Below are positions 8,567 through 17,824 of a DNA stretch of 64,000 nt, piece after piece (within the stretch, counting starts at the first letter, position 1; every line of letters begins with the position of its first letter). A program made the translations under genes and the position numbers. This DNA comes from an uncultured Stenotrophomonas sp. (GTDB taxonomy: Bacteria; Pseudomonadota; Gammaproteobacteria; Xanthomonadales; Xanthomonadaceae), in NCBI GenBank assembly GCA_913775725.1, contig CAJYNG010000008.1:434001-498000 (forward strand), in the 5' to 3' direction. The notes beneath the pieces were generated by a model, which ran no database searches, was not told the origin of the DNA, and worked only from the letters and a program-made list of their open reading frames with translations.

Positions 8567-9849
8567 CGCCTGTCGGTTTCCGCTGTGCCCACTGCTGGAC
8601 GATCTTGAGCCAGTCGATAGAGCGGGTCGAAGACCCACTCAACCAGCCGCCGGGTCTCAACGCTGATGTCCGCTTCCAGGCCCATGCCGGGCTTCAATGA
8701 TTCATTCCGCCCGTACGCCGCCATCACCTGGCGCTCCAGCGCCACTTCAACGCGGTATCGTGGCGCATCCACAGCCGTGCCCAGCAAGCGTGACTGCGCA
8801 TCAGGGGGGGCTGCGCTTCGCGAAACCGAAAGCACCCGCCCACGCTGCTGACCGAATTTCTGATACGGGTAGGCCTCATAGCGAAGGGCGACGGGCTTTC
8901 CTGCATCGACAAAGCCGATGGCACTGGATGGCACCCATAGCTCGGCCACGAGCTCCGAGTCGCGAGGCAGGAGGCTGAGTGCGGTTTGACCCGCAGACAC
9001 TGCCTGCCCCGGCTTGATAAGCACACTGGTTACGGTTCCGCTTACCCGTGCTCGAAGCGTGACTGCGGCCCTTGCGGCGTTCTCGGCCAATGATTGCTCG
9101 ACATCTGCCACATCTCTACGCGTCCGGTTTTCCTGACCGCGCAGGGTTGGCTCGAGCTGCGCAAGCGCAGACGTTGCCTCGTCGGCCTGCTGTACAAGAA
9201 GCCGCTGCTGAGCCTCCAGTTCAATCTGGCTCGCACGGTGCTGCAGAACGCTGTCACGCTGCTGGAGCATCTGGTATCTGCTGATCACCTCGGTATTCTC
9301 GACCCGCAGCCATTCCTGATACAGCTCATCAGCACTGTCTGCACGCTGTTTCTGCAACCCGGCCTGCCGTGCCTTCTCCTCGGCCCGTGAGTGAAGGTTG
9401 CGCAGGCGCTCCTGTATCTCGTGGCGCTGCATGTCGCCCAGACTGCGATGCAGTACAAGGTCTGACTGCAGGCCCTGCTGCTTGACGCGGAGCTGTTCGG
9501 CGACGAGGGCCTGGGTTTCGCCCAGCGCGACGCTGTCCTGCGGCATGGAGACTTCGACGAGCGGCTGGCCGGCGACAACGATATCCCCTTCATGCGTCAG
9601 GATCCGGGAAACAACACCGGGCCCGGCGACGCTTACAGCAATCAATCCGCTGTCAGGGACCAGGGTGCCGTGCACACGCTCATGCCGCGTATATCGGCCT
9701 GCAATCAGCAAGCCGAGGATGGCTATGGTGGAAGCGGCGCCAATGGCAAAGAATATCCAGCCGACGCGAGGGGCGCGAAACCCTATCTTTCCAAGCCTTT
9801 CGTCCTGCTTTGCCTGGAGTACTTCCCTGCGGAACAACTCATCGGACAT
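8563..9849 (-). CDS. HlyD-family membrane fusion protein
   Basis: The 428-residue protein has one N-terminal transmembrane helix (about 30-52), a lipoyl-like beta strand region near residues 60-100, a long coiled-coil hairpin (about 115-245) and a C-terminal beta-barrel region with the sequence LKPGMGLEADI. It should bridge the PCAT exporter to an outer-membrane TolC channel, which is not encoded in this window. It is the first gene of the minus-strand cluster, so the promoter is expected between 9850 and about 9950. Confidence 0.87.
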   Translation of the reverse strand: MSDELFRREVLQAKQDERLGKIGFRAPRVGWIFFAIGAASTIAILGLLIAGRYTRHERVHGTLVPDSGLIAVSVAGPGVVSRILTHEGDIVVAGQPLVEVSMPQDSVALGETQALVAEQLRVKQQGLQSDLVLHRSLGDMQRHEIQERLRNLHSRAEEKARQAGLQKQRADSADELYQEWLRVENTEVISRYQMLQQRDSVLQHRASQIELEAQQRLLVQQADEATSALAQLEPTLRGQENRTRRDVADVEQSLAENAARAAVTLRARVSGTVTSVLIKPGQAVSAGQTALSLLPRDSELVAELWVPSSAIGFVDAGKPVALRYEAYPYQKFGQQRGRVLSVSRSAAPPDAQSRLLGTAVDAPRYRVEVALERQVMAAYGRNESLKPGMGLEADISVETRRLVEWVFDPLYRLAQDRPAVGTAETDRR

Positions 9850-9921
9850 CCATTGCCCTCTAAGGCCTGGGGTGCGACAGCATGACTTCCGTGATCTGCG
9901 TGATTTGATATCACCACACTT

Positions 9922-10211
9922 CTACGCTGTCAATTTGCAGCACGGCATGCTCAGGCACTCGGCCTTGGTCTGATACAGCAACCGGGGATAGGCTGGCTCG
10001 CGATACTCGTAATCCATGACCATTGGAATTCCCGGGCCGAAAGCCACTGGGAAAAGTTGACGGCAACGCGCCCGCCATCGTGCTGAGTACCCAGGGAAAC
10101 ATTGGTGGGGCCAGTCCAGTCGATGCAGCATCCTGCGCCCGAACTGGTCGACGCTCGTAATTGCCATGACGTGCCTGGCAATGAAGATCGATGGTTTCCT
10201 CGCGGGCGCAT
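9922..10211 (-). pseudogene. frameshifted paralogue of the secreted protein at 19378-20019
   Basis: One frame encodes GCCIDWTGPTNVSLGTQ and DGGRVAVNFS, which closely match GCSIDWTGPTNVTLGAQ and GGRVVVNFS of the intact secreted protein encoded at 19378-20019. The continuation, VMDYEYREPAYPRLLYQ, is found in a different frame, matching VMDYEYRDPTYPRLIYQ of the intact copy. At least one frameshift therefore breaks the gene near 10045-10070. The amino-terminal part is not recognisable. Confidence 0.75.
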
Positions 10212-10278
10212 GCGTCGCGGCGCAATAAGGCCTTCGCCAGCCCCTCGGCCTGAACCTTGGCTTCCAGCGTTGCCGCAA

Positions 10279-10604
10279 AGATCGATTTCATCGACCTGTA
10301 CCTTGCTTCGGCCTCAGATACATTGAAGATCCACGAGCAGGTGCAGGCATTGGGGTTGCCGGTCATCGGCTGGCCGTGCAGAGAGAATGCGTCCGCCAAT
10401 AGACGTGACCAGCTTCGCGAACGTGTATTTGAAACTTGCCCCTCCACCTTGTAAAGCTGAGTGACTGTACGAAGCAGGGGGTAGGGGTGTCGCGCGCGTG
10501 GGCGCAGCATCTTCTGCCTAATCCTCAGGTACCTCCTGACACTTCCGATTCCCTGCTGGACGACGTGACGCTGGGACGAACGCCTCGGAACGTAAGCGCA
10601 CTGA
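10279..10604. other. gene-poor spacer
   Basis: About 325 bases lie between the two gene remnants. Minus-strand reading frames are open in places but lack a credible start and do not match a known family. I see no clear promoter, RNA or repeat here and take it as decayed coding DNA. Confidence 0.4.
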
Positions 10605-10865
10605 CAACGGCCAGGACACACCGGCCTGGAGTGGCGCGTCGCCTTCACCTCGGCCAGCCAGCAGGGCCTGCGATCGGCTGCGGAGTCCGGGCTCGCCATC
10701 ACTGTCGCGCTGCAGGATGACATCCAGGATGGCCTGGTCATTGCGGGCGAGGGATTGCGGCTTCCTGCACTACCTGCCGCGAGCTTCCGGCTGATGCGCA
10801 GTGCGGCTGCCCGGACGCCTGCGATCGAGGCGTTGGAGGAGCAGTTGCTACGCGCTGGCGATTGA
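10605..10865 (+). pseudogene. LysR-type regulator, C-terminal remnant
   Basis: From 10605 to the stop at 10863-10865 the frame encodes 86 residues with the form of the last third of a LysR effector domain, including LEWRVAFTSASQQGLRSA and SGLAITVALQ. The ending, AIEALEEQLLRAGD, is also LysR-like. A stop codon lies directly upstream and no helix-turn-helix is found, so this is the tail of a lost regulator gene. Confidence 0.65.
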
Positions 10866-10987
10866 GCCATCGTTGAGACGAGGGACGTGACTGCGAGCCC
10901 CCCTCACCACATTCACCCTGCAGCGGCGAGAATAAGTCACTGGGCGCGCTCTGGCGCGCGCCACTCACTGCCTGCAGGATCGTAACG

Positions 10988-13648
10988 ATGTCCAACACCC
11001 CCTTTGGCGAGTCGTCATGTGCTGCCGCAGCCAGCGGCTGCATCGAGGTCCGCGGCGCACGCGAGCACAACCTGAAGAACATAGACGTCTCCATTCCACG
11101 CAATGCGCTGGTGGTGTTCTCCGGCGTATCGGGGTCCGGCAAGTCCTCGTTGGCCTTCGGTACCGTCTTCGCCGAGGCGCAGCGGCGCTACTTCGAATCC
11201 GTCGCGCCCTATGCGCGCCGCCTGATCGACCAGGCCGGCGTGCCCGACGTCGATGCCATCGACGGGCTGCCACCAGCGGTGGCCCTGCAGCAGCAACGCG
11301 GCGCCAGCAATGCACGCTCGTCGGTGGGCAGCGTGACCACGCTGTCCAGCCTTGTGCGCATGATGTACTCGCGCGCAGGGGCCTACCCGGCCAACCAGCC
11401 CATGCTGTACGCCGAGGACTTCTCGCCCAACACGCCGCAGGGCGCCTGCAGCACCTGCCACGGCCTGGGGCACGTCTACGAAGTGACCGAAGCGTTGATG
11501 GTTCCGAACCCGTCGCTGAGCATCCGCGAGCGTGCCATCGCCTCCTGGCCGCCGGCATGGCATGGCCAGAACCTGCGCGACATCCTGGTCACGCTGGGCT
11601 ACGACATCGACATCCCGTGGAAGAAGCTGTCGAAGAAGGACCGCGACTGGATCCTGTTCACCGAGGAAGCGCCCAGCGTGCCGGTCTATGCCGGTTTCAC
11701 ACCTGCCGAAACCCGTGCCGCGCTCAAGCGGAAGCAGGAGCCCAGTTACATGGGCACGTATACCGGCGCGCGCCGCTACGTGCTGCACACCTTTGCCAAC
11801 ACCCAGAGCGCGCTGATGCGCAAGCGTGTTTCGCGCTACATGGAAGGCAAGCTGTGCCCGGCCTGCCACGGAAAGCGCCTGAAGCCGGAGGCGCTTTCGG
11901 TCACCTTTGCCGGTGTGGATATCGGCGAGTTCATGCGGCTGCCGCTGGATCAGCTGGCGGACCTGCTGGAGCCCATCGCGCAGGGTGATTTCGGTGCACA
12001 CAGCAAGGGCGCACGTACCAGCAGGAATGCAACACCGCGCGATCGCGCCCGGCGGGCCGCGAGTGGACGCGCGACCCACGCGGGCGCCCCCGACGTGCGC
12101 CTGACCTCGGCCATGTCTGAGGAAAAACGCCTGGCTGCACAGCGGCTGGCAGGCGGGGTCATGGCGCGGGTACGGCAACTGCGCGAGCTGGGCCTGGGCT
12201 ATCTCTCGCTGGATCGCGCCACACCCACGCTGTCGGCCGGCGAACTGCAGCGCCTGCGGCTGGCGACCCAGCTCAGCTCGTTGCTGTTTGGCGTGCTGTA
12301 CGTGCTCGACGAACCCTCGGCCGGCCTGCATCCAGCTGACAGCCAAGCGCTGTACGACGCGCTGGAACGGCTGCGCGATGGCGGTAACTCGGTGTTCGTT
12401 GTCGAACACGATCTGGAGCTGATGCGCCGCGCACAGTGGCTGGTGGATGTGGGGCCGCAGGCGGGGGAACACGGCGGGCGCGTTCTCTACAGTGGCGAGC
12501 CCGGCGGCCTGCGCCAGGTCCAGGATTCGCGCACGGCGCAGTATCTGTTCGACCAGGTGCCTGCGCCTGCCAGCCAACAGCGCAGTGCCAACAGCTGGCT
12601 GGAACTGAAGGGCATCCATCGCCACAACCTGCAGGGCGTGGACGCGCAGGTGCCGCTGGGGCTGCTGACGGCCGTGACCGGCATTTCCGGGTCGGGCAAG
12701 TCCAGCCTGATGGCGCAGGCACTGCCCGAGTTGATGCTGCTGCACCTGGGGCACGAGCCCGTGGACGACAGCGCCGACAGCGCGCCCACGGATGGGCCGA
12801 CCGTGATTGAAGCCACGCGCGGCCAGCTGGCCGGCGATGTGGACGCCATTCAACGCGTGGTGCAGGTAGACCAGAAGCCCATCGGCCGCACGCCACGATC
12901 CAACCTGGCCACCTACACCGGCCTGTTCGACCACGTGCGCAAGCTGTTCGCCGCAACGCCCGACGCGCGCCGTCGCCGGTTCGATGCGGGCCGCTTCTCG
13001 TTCAACGTGGCCAAGGGCCGATGCGAGACCTGCGAAGGCGAGGGTTTCGTGAGTGTCGAACTGCTGTTCATGCCCAGCGTCTATGCGCCGTGCCCGACCT
13101 GCCATGGCGCCCGCTACAACGAGGCCACGCTGAAGGTGTTGTGGAACGACCGCAACATCGCCGAGGTCCTGCAGATGACGGTCGACCAGGCGCAGGCGTT
13201 CTTCGCCGAAGAAGAGGCCATTGCCCGCCCGTTGCAGTTGCTGCAGGAAATCGGACTGGGCTACCTGCGGCTGGGGCAGCCGGCCACGGAGCTTTCAGGT
13301 GGTGAAGCACAGCGCATCAAGCTGGCGACCGAGCTGCAGCGCAGCCAGCGTGGGCGCACACTGTATGTGCTGGATGAGCCCACCACCGGCCTTCATGCAT
13401 CAGACGCGGACAGGTTGCTGGTGCAGCTGCAGCGGCTGGTGGACGCAGGCAACACCGTGGTGATGATCGAACACGACATGCGTTCTGTCGCACAGGCAGA
13501 CTGGGTGATTGATGTCGGGCCGGACGCAGGGCGCGCGGGTGGCACCATCGTCGCGAAGGGCACGCCGCAACAGGTGGCCCGCGCCAAGGGAAGCAGGACT
13601 GCACCGTTCCTTGCGCGCGAACTGGGCAGGGTGACTGAGGCCACCTGA
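10988..13648 (+). CDS. UvrA-like excinuclease ATPase (UvrA2 type)
   Basis: The 886-residue protein has two ABC ATPase modules. The first has Walker [10 protein letters not shown] at residues 46-54 and signature [12 protein letters not shown] near 414; the second has GISGSGKSS near 565 and [12 protein letters not shown] near 768. Zinc-binding CxxC clusters occur at [14 protein letters not shown] and CETCEGEG...CPTCHG. It is shorter than housekeeping UvrA and has a basic insertion near residues 340-375, which fits the UvrA2 class linked to resistance against DNA-binding drugs. No uvrB or uvrC is nearby. Codon use is like the host. Confidence 0.88.
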   Translation: MSNTPFGESSCAAAASGCIEVRGAREHNLKNIDVSIPRNALVVFSGVSGSGKSSLAFGTVFAEAQRRYFESVAPYARRLIDQAGVPDVDAIDGLPPAVALQQQRGASNARSSVGSVTTLSSLVRMMYSRAGAYPANQPMLYAEDFSPNTPQGACSTCHGLGHVYEVTEALMVPNPSLSIRERAIASWPPAWHGQNLRDILVTLGYDIDIPWKKLSKKDRDWILFTEEAPSVPVYAGFTPAETRAALKRKQEPSYMGTYTGARRYVLHTFANTQSALMRKRVSRYMEGKLCPACHGKRLKPEALSVTFAGVDIGEFMRLPLDQLADLLEPIAQGDFGAHSKGARTSRNATPRDRARRAASGRATHAGAPDVRLTSAMSEEKRLAAQRLAGGVMARVRQLRELGLGYLSLDRATPTLSAGELQRLRLATQLSSLLFGVLYVLDEPSAGLHPADSQALYDALERLRDGGNSVFVVEHDLELMRRAQWLVDVGPQAGEHGGRVLYSGEPGGLRQVQDSRTAQYLFDQVPAPASQQRSANSWLELKGIHRHNLQGVDAQVPLGLLTAVTGISGSGKSSLMAQALPELMLLHLGHEPVDDSADSAPTDGPTVIEATRGQLAGDVDAIQRVVQVDQKPIGRTPRSNLATYTGLFDHVRKLFAATPDARRRRFDAGRFSFNVAKGRCETCEGEGFVSVELLFMPSVYAPCPTCHGARYNEATLKVLWNDRNIAEVLQMTVDQAQAFFAEEEAIARPLQLLQEIGLGYLRLGQPATELSGGEAQRIKLATELQRSQRGRTLYVLDEPTTGLHASDADRLLVQLQRLVDAGNTVVMIEHDMRSVAQADWVIDVGPDAGRAGGTIVAKGTPQQVARAKGSRTAPFLARELGRVTEAT

Positions 13649-13718
13649 TCCGGGTTTGGACGCATTCTGTTGTACTGTGATCAATACTCGCAGCGCCCAT
13701 CAGCGAGAGGACGTACAA

Positions 13719-14039
13719 GTGAATGCTTCCATGCTTCCAAGAATCGTCGGTTTCGATGTTCCGCCGCTGCATGAGCGTGTCGACGCTTCCACCGACGAGG
13801 CCATCACCGCGCTGCTGGATCTGGCGCCCGGCGCTCGCTGGGCAGAGCTTTTCCTCATCAAGTGCAGAGCCCTGGCGTCCCAGCTCCAGCTGGCGGACGT
13901 TCGCATTGAAGGCTCCAGAATCTACTTCTACGGATCCATCAGCGATTCCCGCGGACTTGCCGACGCGGTCACCTCCATTGTCCACGTACTGAATGATGAG
14001 TTGATGCGCGAGCGGAATCACGCCGCCAGCCGCGGCTAA
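13719..14039 (+). CDS. hypothetical protein, 106 residues
   Basis: The GTG at 13719 is preceded by GAGAGG with eight bases of spacing, which decides the start over a TTG at 13656. The product is a soluble mixed alpha/beta protein without a signal peptide or known motif. Its stop overlaps the end of the convergent gene by four bases. It is the first of a run of small genes without recognised families. Confidence 0.6.
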   Translation: MNASMLPRIVGFDVPPLHERVDASTDEAITALLDLAPGARWAELFLIKCRALASQLQLADVRIEGSRIYFYGSISDSRGLADAVTSIVHVLNDELMRERNHAASRG

Positions 14040-14317
14040 GCGCAGCCAAGCAGGGTCCAGCATCGATCGGCAATCTCTGCTGCGCCAGGGTGGCCGCGCA
14101 GGCTCGATCGCTTCGCAAGCCTGTCCTGCAGATCGTCGATCCATGCCGACCGGGTGCCGTGCGGATCTCTCACATAGATATCGCAGGCAAGCCGGACAAC
14201 CGGCGCTACTTCATATCGGAAGCTCATCGCGGGCAGGGTGCCCAGGTTGAACGCGGCCTTCCAGTGGGCCAGTTCACGCTCTACGTCCACGATGTGCTTG
14301 CTTCTTCCATGGATCAT
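14036..14317 (-). CDS. hypothetical protein, about 93 residues
   Basis: The ATG at 14317 follows a weak GGGGA SD and is preferred over one 57 bases upstream. The product is a soluble charged protein beginning MIHGRSKHIVDVERELAHW, with no motif that I recognise. It overlaps the convergent gene at its 3' end. Confidence 0.55.
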   Translation of the reverse strand: MIHGRSKHIVDVERELAHWKAAFNLGTLPAMSFRYEVAPVVRLACDIYVRDPHGTRSAWIDDLQDRLAKRSSLRGHPGAAEIADRCWTLLGCA

Positions 14318-14470
14318 GGTGTTCCCCACGTTCGGAGCCTCACTGTACACGCTTGTTGCCGGGAGCCTGTTCATGACCGTCGTTCATCCAGCGCGCTTCC
14401 CGGTACGCTCCCGTAACGGCGCCAGGCCCACTGTCAATTGGCAGCAGACTTGCTGCGACGGAGAATCGAA

Positions 14471-14686
14471 ATGAACAGCGTCCCCGAACAGAACAGGAAC
14501 GACCGCTCCAGCGCTTCCGCTGAAACAGAACAGCCCGCGCAGCAGGGGCAGGTCGAGGGGAGCGAGCCTGGCGGGAAGGAGCCCGGCGAGCAAGGGCAGC
14601 AACAGCAGCAGGACAACAAGGATCGCGAGAGCCCGAAGCCAGCGGACGAAAAGAAGGGCGGTCTCGGCGGCGATACACGCCGCTGA
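14471..14686 (+). CDS. low-complexity hydrophilic protein, 71 residues
   Basis: The ATG at 14471 follows GGAGAA. The product consists almost wholly of Gln, Glu, Gly, Pro, Asp, Ser and Lys, with a run of five Gln, and should be disordered. Such small proteins are known among stress-response genes, but nothing ties this one to a function. Confidence 0.55.
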   Translation: MNSVPEQNRNDRSSASAETEQPAQQGQVEGSEPGGKEPGEQGQQQQQDNKDRESPKPADEKKGGLGGDTRR

Positions 14687-14742
14687 GGAACAGGAGGAGC
14701 CGCGCGCCGCGCGGCTGCTTCCGCAGTAGACAGGGAGCGTGC

Positions 14743-15012
14743 ATGTCCTCGCAAAGCCAGGCAATCAGCCTGATGACCAAGATCATGTACCAGTGTCGCC
14801 CGGAGAAAACCACAACAATGGCGCAATGCCGTTGCTGCCACGCGCCCAGCCCTGGCGGGATGGAATGCGCACGATGCCTGACCGGAAGGCTCGGCGACAT
14901 GATTCACAATCGCGGCGCAGCATTCAGCTGGCTTGAATCATTCCGCAGGGTCCAGCAGGACGAAGCACACGTATTCGAATGCGCAAAGCGCGTCGACGCG
15001 GCATCTCCCTAG
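14743..15012 (+). CDS. small cysteine-rich hypothetical protein, 89 residues
   Basis: The protein contains CRCCHAPSPGGMECARC, a CxxC...CxxC arrangement that could bind one zinc ion, near residues 29-45. The rest is charged and without known motifs. A GGGAG lies shortly before the ATG. Confidence 0.5.
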   Translation: MSSQSQAISLMTKIMYQCRPEKTTTMAQCRCCHAPSPGGMECARCLTGRLGDMIHNRGAAFSWLESFRRVQQDEAHVFECAKRVDAASP

Positions 15013-15072
15013 GCGTCGCATCCGGACCTGACATTGCGCAAGCGTATGCTCGGGTCATTCAGGAGCAACGCG

Positions 15073-15282
15073 ATGACTTTTACGATCTGCATCTACGATA
15101 GAACGGGCACGGGCCTCCGTCTGCCCGCGGGATGGTGGATCGACCTTCAGTCCGATCTGCCTGCACTGGTGAAGGGTGCTGCGCGCATCGACCTTCCGCA
15201 TCTTCGAAAGACGAGCATCCACGATTGGATCCTGAGGTTCTCAGGGATCTTTTCCGGCGCATTGGAGGCTCGCAGTGGCTAG
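15073..15282 (+). CDS. hypothetical protein, 69 residues
   Basis: The ATG at 15073 has AGGAGC seven bases upstream, which favours it over an upstream ATG at 15034. The product is small and soluble with no recognised motif. Its last eight bases overlap the start of the next gene, so the pair is probably co-translated. Confidence 0.5.
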   Translation: MTFTICIYDRTGTGLRLPAGWWIDLQSDLPALVKGAARIDLPHLRKTSIHDWILRFSGIFSGALEARSG

Positions 15283-15574
15283 GTTGAATCCAGCCCAGTC
15301 CCTGGGAGTCCGCTGGCTCTTCTTTCGTCTTCGCAACGGGCAGTCCATCAGTCCTGCCAGGCTGATGTCTGTCTGGTCCGAGGCAGCTGAATCCAACGAC
15401 TGTGCCGTGCGCCGCGAAATCATCGACGGCGCCGGCTATGTCTATGCCCTGTACGCGCCCAACAGCCTGCTTTCACCCAGGCGCGTGGAGCTACGCATGA
15501 GAACGCTGCTGGAGGAAGCCGGCTACGCCTTCACGATGGGCAGCCTGGCGGGCCGGCACCCGGGCGACGGTTGA
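15275..15574 (+). CDS. hypothetical protein, 99 residues
   Basis: A GTG at 15275 inside the end of the previous gene starts a 99-residue soluble protein with a balanced charge. Overlap with the upstream gene suggests a two-gene operon. I do not recognise the family. Confidence 0.5.
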   Translation: MARLNPAQSLGVRWLFFRLRNGQSISPARLMSVWSEAAESNDCAVRREIIDGAGYVYALYAPNSLLSPRRVELRMRTLLEEAGYAFTMGSLAGRHPGDG

Positions 15575-15646
15575 GACGCGTGGCTGGCGCGGTGTCCGCA
15601 AGCGCCCAGAACGCGCTCGTCATTCCGGAGTGTCTGGTTCCAGAGG

Positions 15647-15931
15647 TTAGTCAGGCTTTGGATCAAAGAGCGCCAGCATCCGTTCACGGCGGCATTGTTC
15701 GAGCCAGTGGTGCCATATCTCCACCTCGTCCATCAGCCCCGTGGCACCGCATGCGGGGCAAGTGAGCGTCGTGCCCAATGGGCTTGTCTGAATGCCGGCG
15801 TTCTCGCTCATTGACGAGCGCAGGCCGCAACTCTTGCAGGTAGATCGCAACTGATCAAGGCGAACGATTGCGCCATTGCGCGCAAGAAGGGGCTGGATCG
15901 CGTGGATCCGGAAGGCATTGGGTGGATGCAT
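15647..15931 (-). CDS. putative zinc-ribbon hypothetical protein, 94 residues
   Basis: The protein has CKSCG near residue 33 and CPACG near residue 59, a spacing that fits a zinc ribbon. The ATG at 15931 begins MHPPNAFRIHAIQPLLARNG. It is convergent with the preceding pair. Confidence 0.5.
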   Translation of the reverse strand: MHPPNAFRIHAIQPLLARNGAIVRLDQLRSTCKSCGLRSSMSENAGIQTSPLGTTLTCPACGATGLMDEVEIWHHWLEQCRRERMLALFDPKPD

Positions 15932-16172
15932 GGCCGTGTCGTCTGAGGCTGGACACGGGAGCAAAGGATTCTGCGCCGGAGAAGAGCCGTGAGTCTGCAG
16001 TGTCCTCCGCTGCAGGTTAATCCCTCATCAAAGTACAGAACGCGCTCCATCGTTGGCCTGCTGCGCGTCACATCACGCAGCCAGTGCCGGGCATCGCGAC
16101 GATGCTGACGAAGCGCGATGGGAACGCATTCGACGCAGCCTCTGCCCCCTGATCCGTTCCATCACGACTGGA

Positions 16173-16631
16173 TCATGGTTGTTCCTTTGCCTGATCTATC
16201 AAATGAATCGTCATGATCGGTCCCGTGCAGGCCGGTGGAATGGTCGCGACAAGACTCGAGCGGAGCAGTTCGCCTCCATGTCCTCCTCCGAACGATGCCG
16301 TAGCCCCGAACTCCAGCATTCTCTGTGATCGCGCGTCCTGCACCCCAATGGGGATGTCTCCCTTCATGGCCAGCGAGTAGCCATGTGGCCATGCTGCAAG
16401 ATATGCCGTCCCCGCTGGATTCACGAAGTAGACACAGCCGTTGATTGGCCTCAGCATCCCTGTGAGCAGCCCGGTTGCAAGAACCGCGTCCTGTGCAGGC
16501 GAAAGCCTGACAAGCACAACTGATCGAGCCTCCTTGGCATTTGCCGATAGCGCCGCGGATGCGCAGGACATGATCATCAGGAACAGGAGCGCCGCGAGGG
16601 TGGTTGAAGGCCTGTCAGGTGCCATCGACAT
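16173..16631 (-). CDS. putative secreted or lipoprotein, 152 residues
   Basis: The N-terminus has a hydrophobic segment (about 11-27) ending IMSCASA, which may serve either as a lipobox with Cys23 or as an ordinary Sec signal with an ASA cleavage site. The mature part is beta-rich with two cysteines. No domain is recognised and no neighbour suggests a role. Confidence 0.5.
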   Translation of the reverse strand: MSMAPDRPSTTLAALLFLMIMSCASAALSANAKEARSVVLVRLSPAQDAVLATGLLTGMLRPINGCVYFVNPAGTAYLAAWPHGYSLAMKGDIPIGVQDARSQRMLEFGATASFGGGHGGELLRSSLVATIPPACTGPIMTIHLIDQAKEQP

Positions 16632-16770
16632 CTCCCATCTCCATGCGAACGTCGGCTATCGGCCTGAAAGGAATGCGCTCGCACCATCAGCATTCCAGTT
16701 GCGACGACCTTAACGGTACCGGCATTCCTCATCAGTGTCCGTGATCACACTCAGGGCCGCGGTTCTGCCA

Positions 16771-17688
16771 TTACCCAGAGCCATCTCCAACACCTTGCAG
16801 CCGGGCCTGGATGAATTCCAGCAACGCCCGCACCCGCGCGGTGACCGAGTGCCGGTGACTGTAGGCGCCGAGCAGTTGTAGCGGCGCCGGGCTCAGATCC
16901 AACTGTACTTTCTGCAGCCGGCCCTCGGCCAGGTCCTTCTGACACGGGTAAGCCGCAACGATGGCGAAGCCCAGGCCCTGGCGTGCACCGGCTACTGCAA
17001 GCTCCCCGCTGTTCACCCGATAGCGGCTGCGCACCGGCACCTTCACGATGTTCCCCGTGGGGTCGACAAACTGCCAGGGTTGTCCCTTCAGTGCACTGGC
17101 AGTGGTGATGCAGGGCAAGGACTTGAGTTCGCGCACCTGGCGCGGCATTCCGGTCCTGGCCAGCAATGCCGGCGCGGCCACCACGATGCTGGGCAATGTC
17201 GCCAGTTCGCGGGTGATGAATGCGCTGTCATCCTGCGGCCCCCGATGGAAGAAGAGGGCGAGATCCATATCGTCCCGCAGCGCTTCAGGGCCGCTCAGCC
17301 GCGTGTCGCACTCCAGTTCAATGCCGGGATGGAGACTGCAGAACTCGGCCAGGATCGGAGCGAGCAGCCTGGGCGCCTCGTTCGGCATGCTCATCCTCAG
17401 CAGCCCCTTCAGTTCGCGCTGCACCGCGCCCAGCTCTTCCTCGGTTGAGAGCAGGGCATCGAGCAGGGGCTTGGAGCGTGCGTACAGCAACCTGCCAGCT
17501 TCGGTCATGCGCAGGTGGCGGGTGCTGCGTTCCAGCAGCCGAACCCCCAGCCTGCGCTCCAGCGAGGCAACGTGGCGGCTGACGTTGGAAGCAGGCAGGG
17601 CCAGCAGGCGCGCCGCACCCGAAAAACTCTGCTCGTCTACCACGGCCGCGAAGACACGGACGGTGTTCAGGTCGAAACTGCTGCGCAC
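16771..17688 (-). CDS. LysR-family transcriptional regulator
   Basis: The 305-residue protein has the LysR helix-turn-helix at residues 1-60 (FSGAARLLALPASNVSRHVA) and the usual effector domain. It is divergent from the flavin monooxygenase gene with 136 bases between starts. It probably controls that gene, as is common for LysR pairs. Confidence 0.88.
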   Translation of the reverse strand: MRSSFDLNTVRVFAAVVDEQSFSGAARLLALPASNVSRHVASLERRLGVRLLERSTRHLRMTEAGRLLYARSKPLLDALLSTEEELGAVQRELKGLLRMSMPNEAPRLLAPILAEFCSLHPGIELECDTRLSGPEALRDDMDLALFFHRGPQDDSAFITRELATLPSIVVAAPALLARTGMPRQVRELKSLPCITTASALKGQPWQFVDPTGNIVKVPVRSRYRVNSGELAVAGARQGLGFAIVAAYPCQKDLAEGRLQKVQLDLSPAPLQLLGAYSHRHSVTARVRALLEFIQARLQGVGDGSG

Positions 17689-17824
17689 GATTATCCCGCT
17701 GTGGGTATGAATGCATCTCGGTTCTGCATGCTAGTTGGCGGGCTTGGCAGAGTCCACACTGCACGCCCGTCCCGTGGATGCCCTGCAATGGCGTGTCCGG
17801 GCGAATCGAGAAGGCTGCATCGGA

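Noticed and set aside
11015-13105. A 696-codon open frame on the minus strand opposite the UvrA-like gene
   Set aside because: High GC leaves the antisense frame open; its product is rich in His, Gln and Arg with no family, while the plus strand has all UvrA motifs.
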